This document shows, piece after piece, positions 56,460-64,000 of a DNA stretch of 64,000 bases. Source of the stretch: Callipepla californica brunnescens (taxonomy: Eukaryota; Chordata; Aves; Galliformes; Odontophoridae). Under the pieces are notes generated by a model. It worked only from the letters and a program-made list of their open reading frames with translations. It ran no database searches and had not been told where the DNA came from. Within the stretch, counting starts at the first letter, position 1. Every line of letters starts with the position of its first letter. The DNA is taken from NCBI GenBank assembly GCA_023055505.1, contig JALIRH010000095.1, positions 496,001 to 560,000 of the forward strand, in the 5' to 3' direction. The translations under genes and the position numbers were made by a program.

Positions 56460-57890
56460 TCTTTCTACAGTCTTTCTTCATGTGTCCCTTTTTCTGACAG
56501 TAGAAGCATTCAACTGTCCTCATATCTCTGGGTCTGTTCTGCTTGGGTTGAAGCGCATTTTCTGCCCGAGGAATATTCCCTCTTCTCCTTGCCTGGAACG
56601 CCCCCTTCTGTCCTTCTCTTACCGCGGCTATCAGACTTCCAGCTTGCCTCTCCTGAGTCTCCTCCTCTCTCCTTAACGTATACTTTCTGAGCCTCTCTCA
56701 GCAATTCATCTAATCCTCTCTCCTGCCAGTCCTCCAGCTTCTCTAGTTTCCTTCCAATATCTGTCCAGGACCTAGCTTCAAACCGCGTTTTCAGGAGAGC
56801 TCGCCCCACGGGGGTAGCAGGATCTAATCCTGAATAGAACTGTACATTTCTGCATAGTCTCTCTAACCACTCAGTAGGAGTTTCATCTTTTTTCCGTTGC
56901 TTGCCTTATTTGCCTTATTGATATTCTGTCCCCGAGGGACAGATTCTCTAATCCCTTGAATAATAAGAACTCGCAAATCTGCCATGTGAGTACCATGTTC
57001 CTGGCTCTGATTATCCCAATTGGGCCGCTGTAAGGGTCACTTTAGATCTGCTCCTGGGCCAGCCGGGTGTTGCTGATCCCAGATTCACGTACCTGCCCTC
57101 CTGATCATATCCCTTTCTTCTGCTCTAAATAGTATGCCCAAAATTGCCTGTGTTTCATCCCAAGTTTAATGGTTGGGACCTGAAGATTGATCTAGCCTCT
57201 CGGAGACCCCTCAAGGATCCTCCAGCAAATTCCCCATCTCCTTCTGAAATTCCCTTATGTATCTCCTGAGTTGAAGGGAACTGAAACATAGCCAGCTCCT
57301 GGCTTTGATCCTCCGGTAGCTACAGGTATTTCTCTTCAAGGGAGAACGTTTCCTCCTTGACCTCTCTCCTGCCTAGCTTGCCTTCTAGTGATCCTTCTCC
57401 TAGGGAAGTCTAGGGGTTCACATTCAGGTTCATCTCCCAAGTCAGATTCAGCTTGCTCCGGCGGAGCCGCTGGATTCTGTTCGGGGGGAGCGTAAGGCGG
57501 GGGGATAGTGTATAATGTCCTCCTCTGTTGTATTCCTTTTTTTAATTAGGGGGAACAGAAAGGTTCCAATATCAGATTCTACACATCATTTGCATACTCA
57601 CCATCTTCCAGATTCAAAGGCTGTTTTTCATTTGCATAAGCGTTTAGAGCCTGGCAGATCCGGTCCTCAAAGGACCCAAATACTGGCCAGAACAGCTGAT
57701 CTGCCCTTCTCTGCTTTCCTCCCCATACCTCCATACAGTCATGTACCATCTTCACCTCACTCTTTCCTCGTCTAGAGGGAGAATCACCCCAATGTTTTAA
57801 CATTAAACCTAGGGGACTTTCTAGTGGTATGTCCGGTAGCTTTACCTGCGAGCTGTACCTAGAGTTCGGAGCTACAGGTCTCTGCACAGA
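56460..57890 (-). pseudogene. gag: Class I ERV gag remnant
   Basis: Matrix-like N-terminal part in 57887-57579 (PLGLMLKHWG, then FGSFEDRICQALNAYA). The capsid C-terminal part is in 56809-56510 (KLEDWQERGLDELLREA followed by a charged segment). A single zinc knuckle, CFYCQKKGHMKKDC, lies at about 56464-56509 and matches CX2CX4HX4C. Stops and shifts separate the parts. Gag packages genomic RNA; this copy cannot be expressed whole. Confidence 0.78.
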
Positions 57891-57963
57891 AGTTCCCCAG
57901 CCCAGGGGCCGTCCGAAGACGGGGTGCTCCCCTGGAGTGGGAATTCCACAGCAGAGTCGCCTG

Positions 57964-57982
57964 GATCCGAGTCACGGCACCA
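57964..57982 (-). other. Primer-binding site for tRNA-His
   Basis: Minus strand TGGTGCCGTGACTCGGATC, three bases downstream of the 5' LTR end (CTAACA, then ATT). The sequence is that of tRNA-His-primed class I ERVs. Confidence 0.82.
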
Positions 57983-57985
57983 AAT

Positions 57986-58480
57986 TGTTAGAGGTGTGAA
58001 GAGAACGATACGCACCAACTGTTGCCAACAGTAAGGAATTTATTGAGCAAGCAAGAAATGAGCGGAACAGCGCTGGGCGGCTGGGAGTCTCCTCTGCACC
58101 AGAGGTGCTCAACAGGGCCCCCCAACCCCTCTTTTCATTGTCCCTTATCTCTGCATTCATGTCTTATCTTTCTCTTCCTGGGCTGCGCTGGCTGTTATCT
58201 GGGGGTCGTTCTCTGCCTCCTGGCGATCGAGATGATGAAGGCCATAGTTTTCCTCAGCTCCGATCACGCGCGCTCAAGAGGAGATTTTCACTTCTTTTTC
58301 TTTTGCAGTTTCTCCAAAGGTCACTGCTATCTGTTGTTCATTGTCCAGGTGTTAGAACTAAGCGCTGTGGCTCCAACTTGCACAAACTACAGTTTTTAGA
58401 CAAAACATCGATATATCTCTTTTGAGACTTCTACAAACTACATAGTTCTCAGAAAAAAAAACACGCTGAAAAACACGGAC
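57986..58480 (-). repeat. 5' LTR of the class I ERV
   Basis: On the minus strand it ends CACACCTCTAACA at 57986, three bases before the primer site. AATAAA on the minus strand lies near 58037-58042. The U3 start is uncertain; somewhere around 58390-58490 it gives way to telomere-like sequence at about 58530. Confidence 0.65.
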
Positions 58481-58489
58481 ACATCTGTC

Positions 58490-59905
58490 TCGAGTCGGTT
58501 TGATTAACAAGTAGAGAACTCATTTTTACCACAATCCTTACCCTAAGCCTAACACTCACCTTAAACCTAACCCTAACCCTGTACCTAGCCTGAACCCTAA
58601 GCATAACCCTAAACCTATCCCTATTCCTATCCTCAACAGTAACCCAAACCCTAATCCTAACACTGACACTCAACCTAGTTCTAATGCTGTATCTAACCTT
58701 AGAACTCAAACAAACCCTATCCCTAAGCCTAATCCTAAATCGAATTCTAACCCTTACCTATACACTATCCCTATCCCCAAAACCCTTTTCCTACACCTAA
58801 CCCTAACCACAAGACTTACCTTAACCTAACCCTAACAGCAATCCCAGGCCTAACCCTAACACTAACCTGAAACCTAATCCTATTCCTAACCTTAACCCTA
58901 ACCAGAGGCCTAACCCTAATCTGACCCTTACACTCAAACTGACCCTGCCCCTAACCCTAAACACAGATCGCATCCTAAACCTAAACCTAAACCTAAAACT
59001 TCCCCTAATGCTAACATGAACACTCAACCTAATCCTAGCTCTAAACACAATCATAAAACTGAGAAAAACTTTTTCCCTAACCCTAATCCTAAACCTAATC
59101 CAAAACCTAAAACAATCCCAAACCCTTTCCCTATCTCTAACCCTAACCCAGAATCTAAACCTAACCCTATTACTAAACCCAATCTTACACCTAACCCTAT
59201 TCCATAACCTAAACTTACCCTAACACTGTATCACTAAATCTTTCCCTAATCGTAACCCTAACCCTAAACATAACCTTACCCTAGTACTAAAACAAACTTA
59301 CCCATAACCCTAACCCAAAACCTAACAGAACCCTAGTCCTAACCATAATCCTAACCCTAACTCAAACCCTAAATCTAACACTAATCCTTACCCTAAACAG
59401 AACTCGAAGCATTTCCCAAATCCTAATTCTAACTCTACCCTAACCCTAACCCAAACTCAGACCCTACCACAAAACCCAAGTGGAAGCCCAACCCTAAACC
59501 TAACCAAAAGCATCAGATCACCACAACCCTCACCTAAATCTATCCCAAAACATGTTCCTAATATTAAACCAAATCCTAATCCAAACACTAACCCTGCAAC
59601 TATTCCTAAACCTTTACTTAACACAAAGCCAAACCCGAGGCCTACCCCTTACCTCACCCTGACACTCAAACTAACCCTACCCCTAACCCTACATACAAAT
59701 CCAATCCTAAGTCTAACCCTAAACTTAACCCTAATGCTACTCCTAACATGAACACTTCACCTACTTCTGTCCCTGACGCTAACACTCAAATTATCCCTAA
59801 CCCTTACCCTAAACCGAAATCTACACCAAAACCTAACCCTTGCCCTAACCCTGACCCTGAAGCTGACCCTAACCCTAGCCTAAACCCTAACCCTAACCAG
59901 TCGCA
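58490..59905 (-). repeat. Diverged C-strand telomere-like unit 2
   Basis: CCCTAA-type DNA. 58850-59130 aligns with module B (GGCCTAACCCTAAT-CTGACCCTTACACTC, then the ACCTAAACCTAAACC stretch). The conserved GCATCAGAT-ACCACAACCC word lies near 59508. Same direction as B. Ends at about 59905, next to unique sequence that holds the XPO1-like exons. Confidence 0.83.
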
Positions 59906-60643
59906 GAAAAGGCCTGAATCCATACAGCCTTTTCACTGTGAAAATCTGGGAGAGAAAATCTGGCTTACCATGGAGATCTCAGCTTTAAGGAAATCTAAAA
60001 ACAAAACAAAGCATGCAGTTCCCAGATTCCCAGCAACATTTTTCCCCATACTTTCACCACCATAGATTGAGAAGACCATTTGCTGGACTTACACAGTGTC
60101 AGCAGGGTGAACCACATTTGGTCAGTGCACAACATTAATTACCACTTGCTCCACAGGCACAGGACAGACGGCCTCAGCGGTTAAGCACCCAGCCACTACA
60201 GGGATACACTTTCTGATTCACACTGCTGCAAAACGGCACCCATCTATTGTGCAAGTACCTGCTGTAAACCGTAACACAGAAACTCTAGCAGCTACGGAAA
60301 TCAGGAAAGAAATACTTCAAGAACTAATCAATACTTCTACTCAAAGGACGTATGAATATACTTCAAGTAGACTTCAGCTTCCAGGACCACGACATCCCAA
60401 GGTCCTGGAACAGAAAAACAACTCCGAATTTAATTCCAGAACTGGATCAAGAAATTAAGTCAGTGAGATCAAGACATTCACCCAGACAGCCACAGCTCAT
60501 CAACCTCACCTTCATTTCCACCCAACAGAATAATGCTATGTAAACTACATAGCATAACACGCCCTGCCCCCTTTCTTGCAATATCCTGAATATAAAATCC
60601 CTTTTCTTTTTTTTTCCGTTATCCAAAATTTACATAGGAATAC
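59906..60643. other. Non-repetitive sequence downstream of the XPO1-like exons
   Basis: Intron-like unique sequence between the telomere-like unit and the 60644 donor. The next exon expected in XPO1 (HEAT repeats after the NMINK position) was not found. The plus-strand frames here show no recognisable domain. Confidence 0.5.
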
Positions 60644-60838
60644 CTTCTTGATCATATTTAACGTGCACTCAAAAACAGCATCAAAGATCTGAGGTATTTC
60701 AGCAGCGATGTGCCCACCCAGCTTCTTTACAGCCACAGCCACAGCACCCAGTACTGCAGGCTCTCTAGCAGCTGGAACATTTCTCTGGTAGTCAATGAGA
60801 GCGGCACCCAACAAGGGAGGAACAAAGTTTTCAGCAAC
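60644..60838 (-). CDS. XPO1: XPO1-like exon d (last visible)
   Basis: 195 bp, 65 codons, all open, with acceptor TGATGTAG before it and donor GTATTC after it. Translation runs VAENFVPPLLGAALIDYQRN to IPQIFDAVFECTLNMIKK and is clearly exportin-1/CRM1, the nuclear export receptor that binds leucine-rich export signals with RanGTP in the HEAT-repeat solenoid. It differs from the vertebrate protein at about 12 positions, mainly in the AVLGAVAVAVKKLGGHIAA stretch. Phase joins exon c correctly. The following exon is missing before the telomere-like unit at 59905, so the copy is truncated on this side. Confidence 0.88.
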
Positions 60839-61216
60839 CTACATCAAGAGCAAGACATGCTTAGAGCAGTGCAGTTACCCAACAAAGCCTCACACAGCAG
60901 TTGGGAAAGAAGCTAAAAATGAACTTACACGCCCACATGCTTCCCACACACTGTGTTCATCCAGCAGTGCTTGCCTGAGGGCTCTCCTACACCTTCCTGC
61001 TTCCCCTTAGGACTGCTCTCAGCTGACACTACCTGAAGCACTCAAAACACAGCTCAGGCCTACCCCTGTATGGTCACAGCTTATCATCCTTCCTGCAGAT
61101 ATTGCAGTTCTGAAGCCAGTTCTTGTGAACAGAACAGTGTTAACTGCACTGCAGCAAAAGAGCAGAGTTCCTCCTGAATGTGTCCTATCAACTCTTTGGA
61201 TGCCATATTTACTTAC
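60839..61216 (-). other. XPO1-like intron c-d
   Basis: 378 bp between donor GTAAGT and acceptor TGATGTAG. No repeat or gene seen; the plus-strand frames are unremarkable. Confidence 0.75.
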
Positions 61217-61323
61217 CATCTGAGGATCGTTGGACCTGCTCACCCAGCCAGAAATCAGTTCTAAACTTTCCCTTTTTACAGTCCTCATCCTTCTAACCAA
61301 GGGCTGCTTGGTTTCCACTTCGC
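61217..61323 (-). CDS. XPO1: XPO1-like exon c
   Basis: 107 bp from acceptor TACCTTTCAG to donor GTAAGT. Joined to exon b by a split Gly codon it reads EVETKQPLVRRMRTVKRE and then LISGWVSRSNDPQM, matching the same exon of vertebrate XPO1 (HEAT repeats 11-12 that form the export-signal groove). Few changes (for example SMRTVKRE is RMRTVKRE here). Canonical splice sites and preserved phase argue against a processed pseudogene. Confidence 0.9.
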
Positions 61324-62721
61324 CTGAAAGGTAGCAAAGCTGCACTGAATCTGGGTTAAGATGCGTCAACAAACAGATTCCCCTCAACTCCTTCCAGAAG
61401 ATTGAGAATGTTTCATTTTTATACCCAAATGACAAAGAAGGAAGATCTCTCGTTCATATTATGCAGATTAAAACCATTTTCCCATTACTTCAGCTCCATG
61501 GATCCAAGTTGCAATTTAGTATTCCAGTGCTACTGCTGACAGCACACTCTGCCAGTACAACTCAGAAACAATGCTGCAGCTTCTTTTTCAAGGAAGGGAA
61601 TGTTCCTTCAGCTCTCAGGATCATGCTTACCTCTGGCTCTCACTGCGTGATGAGAAGAACCAACCTATACAGTGTTCTAAAGCACGCTCCTGATTTGGTC
61701 ACAAACATAATTGTTCCAACTTGTCTTTACTACAAGGAGCCTAATTCTTACTTCATTTTCTCACGTCCAAGTCCATGCAAGTCTCGTCAGTAGAACTTGC
61801 CCTAACTGAGTGCACAGACACACACTCATAACAGTACATCCAAGGAAAACCTCACCAGACTGCAGCCAGGGAAACAAAGGCAGAACTGCTCCTGCTGCCA
61901 TCAGAGATAACAACTGTGAGAACACACTCTGAGCCGAGTGCCATCTCAATAGCTGTTGCTCGAGTAAAATCTCACCACTACAAGTCCTAGCAACTGCTTC
62001 CTATTTCTCTCGTTGTGTTTTCTTTTTGTTTTAAGCACCTTCTGGCAATTAGAGCTGCAGAATCAAAAGAATGCATTAAGTTCTGAGAAGCTACGTCAAG
62101 GTGTATTCATTGCATGGGTAAGAAAGTCTGTCAGAACACAGCTCCAATAACCGAGTCACTTCATTCCTCAAGGGATGCTCCAGCAGCACATTCTACTTGG
62201 ATATCACAGACCCAATTTTTTCCAGGTAACAGTGGTTAGGTAACTCGAGTAGCTCCTAATTCCTCCTCAGTGATTACCAGTCTAGTTTGTGACAAATCTG
62301 AGGCGCCTTCACTGAAGTTACACTTCTGTAAGAAAGCTGTTTCAGTAGTAGAATATCACCAAACCAAAACTCTGCCAACGTCCTAGGGTCTTTTCTTATC
62401 TAAAACGATGAAGTCAGAACTTACAACTGTGTCTCCACAAGACTGCTATTAGTCAGCAGTCTCCGGTACCCTTCCTAAACTCACACTTGAAGAGCTTTCC
62501 TCCTTCCGCAATCAGAGTTTCTTTGAACAAAACATCTGGCTAACAAAAACAAGAACCTAAGCAAGCACATTTTCAGGCATTCTCTTGCCCAAACGCACAC
62601 ACAAAGAAGCAACAAAAACCACCACCACCAACAGACACGCAATGAGATAAGCCCAGCAAATTCACAACCTGATCACGTGCACTGCCCATCCCGCTGTTAG
62701 GAAGGACGTGCAATTTCTTAC
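61324..62721 (-). other. XPO1-like intron b-c
   Basis: 1.4 kb of unique sequence between donor GTAAGA and acceptor TACCTTTCAG. No inserted element recognised. The frame at 61461-61793 (plus) has no recognisable domain. Confidence 0.75.
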
Positions 62722-62905
62722 CGTCAGCCTCAAGAGCTGCAGACATGTTTTCACTTGGGCACTTGGACATATTCAGCATATCTAAATCAATTCTTCCCAG
62801 CTGAATCACAAAGGGGCGGCCAGCTGCTTTCCATGCCCTTATGCTGCTTTTCAGAATGCTACCAAGCTGCGTAACGGCTTCAGGATCCTTCAGAACATCA
62901 ACATT
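62722..62905 (-). CDS. XPO1: XPO1-like exon b with changed export-groove cysteine
   Basis: 184 bp from acceptor TTTTCCACAG to donor GTAAGA, reading NVDVLKDPEAVTQLGSILK, then RAWKAAGRPFVIQLGRIDLD and ALEADG. It corresponds to the XPO1 exon with human Cys528, the leptomycin B-reactive residue on the floor of the export-signal groove. The equivalent codon here is TGG (Trp, plus-strand 62831-62833). Other radical changes are Tyr to Asp in GRIDLD and Leu to Pro in KCPSEN. The frame is open, with exact exon borders. This fits a paralogue with relaxed or changed function, or a young unprocessed pseudogene. Confidence 0.9.
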
Positions 62906-63220
62906 CTGTGGAAAAGAACTGAGCTAACTCCATTCAGTCAATGAAAACGCCATTTATCTTCTAATACAAAAACGGTCACTTTCACGTTTAGGGTTATCTT
63001 ACACGCTGTGTTAAAGCATGTTCTGTCAAGTTCTTCAACTGGATTTAAACCAGTCTCAGTTGTTTAGGTCTCCTTCAACACTTCTACTGCCAGATCAACC
63101 ATTGCTTTATAAAAGTTCAGCACAGCCAAGTTCACTTCATTCCACAGATGAAAAAAATGGAATAACAACAAACATTCAGCACTTTTACTTTAGTTGAATA
63201 CACAAAATGTACCGTCTGAC
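62906..63220 (-). other. XPO1-like intron a-b
   Basis: 315 bp between the weak donor GTCAGA and acceptor TTTTCCACAG; nothing else seen. Confidence 0.75.
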
Positions 63221-63319
63221 TTTTGTTGCCTGCATGTGTTTTTCTATCAGATGCTCCTGTACAGTCCGGTCTGTCTGCGCCCCAACCACGTATCCTACTG
63301 CTCCACAGAACGGATGCAC
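63221..63319 (-). CDS. XPO1: XPO1-like exon a (first visible), internal deletion
   Basis: 99 bp, 33 codons, from acceptor TTTTTCAATCAG to a weak donor GTCAGA. Reads VHPFCGAVGYVVGAQTDRTV, then EHLIEKHMQATK, matching the XPO1 exon before exon b. Compared with vertebrate XPO1 about 13 codons between the HM and QATK positions are absent, in frame. Seven of the 33 remaining residues differ. Earlier exons would lie beyond the CR1 element, outside the window. Confidence 0.85.
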
Positions 63320-63479
63320 CTGATTGAAAAACAAGAAGTCCAACAGAAAGTTAAGGAAGACTAACCCAAAATGTACAGCGTTCAGGTAGTAAAAGTTCAA
63401 AATGGCTTTCCAATGACTAAATACCCACTTCCCACCTCAGTTCACAAGATCCTTCTCCATCCTTTCCTTCCTTACTCCA
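63320..63479. other. Unique flank before CR1
   Basis: Upstream intron of the XPO1-like gene on the minus strand, including the polypyrimidine stretch of the exon a acceptor. Confidence 0.6.
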
Positions 63480-64000
63480 CATTTAAAGCAAGCCTCTGCT
63501 CCCCTCCAATACAGGCAGGAAATTAGAAATGCAAAAGCCCAGCTCCAACTTAGACTGGCTACTGCAGTAAAGCAGAGCAAAAAATCCTTTTACAAATATA
63601 TTAACAGTAAAAGATCTAAGGAGAATTTCTTTCCTTTACTTGATGCGGCAGGGAATGGAACCACAGAGGATAAGGAAAAGGCTGAGGTTCTCAATGCCTT
63701 CTTCACGTCTCTCTTCAATAGACAGATCAGTTAACTCAGGATACTTTTTGCCCTGACCTGGAAGTCTGGGACGAAGCGCATCATACACCCCCTGTGATCC
63801 TAGCAGAGACAGTCAGAGACCTGCTCCTCCATCTGAACTGCCGCAAGTCCATGGGACCAGATGGGATCCAACCAAGGGTGCTGAGGGAGCTGGCAGAGGT
63901 GATTGCCAAGCCGCTTTCTGTCATCTATCAGCATTCCTGGTCATCTGGAGAGGTCCCACAAGATTGGAGGCTTGCCGATGTGACTCCCATCTACAAAAAA
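63480..64000 (+). mobile_element. CR1 LINE fragment, runs off the window
   Basis: Plus-strand sequence decodes to chicken-repeat-1 ORF2: a segment before RT (KAEVLNAFFTSLFN near 63690) and the RT start (CRKSMGPDGIQPRVLRELAE, then LADVTPIYKK) at the last bases. CR1 is the dominant avian LINE. A stop (TAA after CAGATCAGT, near 63733) and gaps show it is inactive. The 3' part lies outside the window. Confidence 0.9.

Larger units (their letters stand above)
53041..58480 (-). mobile_element. Decayed class I (gammaretrovirus-like) ERV, 3'-truncated
   Basis: Minus-strand provirus: 5' LTR (about 58480-57986), tRNA-His primer site, gag (57890-56460), protease (56406-56140), RT (about 56000-54980), RNase H (about 54980-54180), integrase (54000-53060). 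Env and the 3' LTR are not seen. YVDD polymerase box, single CCHC zinc knuckle and gammaretrovirus-type matrix sequence define class I. Numerous stops and shifts are present, but several domains remain open for 75-100 codons. Flanked on both sides by C-strand telomere-like units, so it probably inserted into one such unit. Confidence 0.88.

Noticed and set aside
61461..61793. 110-codon plus-strand frame
   Set aside because: Lies in the XPO1-like intron, has no recognisable domain, and overlaps nothing conserved.

Overview
The window looks avian, most likely galliform (chicken-like). It has a CR1 LINE at the right edge, class I and class II endogenous retroviruses (ERVs) of avian type, and exons of two host genes that I recognise by protein similarity (SGF29 and an XPO1-like gene). 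About 85% of it is tandem repeat. GC-rich promoters and short exons sit in kilobase-scale minisatellites and degenerate TTAGGG arrays, as expected for a dot microchromosome or subtelomere in a long-read assembly. Nothing prokaryotic is present. Almost all long open frames here are translations of tandem repeats.

Layout. 1-7142 is modular telomere-like DNA: G-strand array (module A), diverged G-strand unit (C), a carried-along ERV fragment, C-strand unit (B), then A again, with a tandem period of about 5.55 kb. 7143-13054 is a CCCCATAGCTGC-type minisatellite interrupted at about 8.4-9.2 kb by a GC-rich promoter and the first exon of SGF29. 13055-18800 is a TGACATTCT-type minisatellite carrying two solo LTRs with target-site duplications. 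18801-28829 is a 10-kb degenerate TTAGGG array with higher-order duplications. 28830-30420 is another C copy split by a solo LTR. 30421-31258 holds a minisatellite and the last coding exon of SGF29. 31430-34805 holds a second GC-rich promoter with a small unidentified two-exon candidate, more minisatellites, and a cluster of CTCF-like motifs.

34806-39170 is a decayed minus-strand class II ERV (LTR, env, pol, end of pro), missing gag and its 5' LTR. 38984-43250 repeats modules ERV-fragment/B/A/C of the left edge almost perfectly. 43701-51380 is a satellite of about 590-bp monomers in a five-monomer higher-order repeat of about 2.95 kb. 51381-52850 and 58490-59905 are older C-strand modules. 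Between them lies a minus-strand class I (gammaretrovirus-like) ERV with a tRNA-His primer site, gag, pro and pol. 60644-63319 carries four consecutive minus-strand exons of a diverged XPO1 (exportin-1/CRM1) paralogue, followed by CR1.

How it fits together. SGF29 exon 1 and its last exon lie on the same strand about 22 kb apart, and I see none of the internal exons between them. Either the gene is broken, its core was lost into repeats, or the assembly is wrong here. The XPO1-like exons keep frame and mostly canonical splice sites but carry radical changes, including loss of the cysteine equivalent to human Cys528. Both ERVs are disabled. The most unusual content is the modular, strand-switching telomere-like system that has mobilised a piece of ERV, and the HOR satellite next to it.
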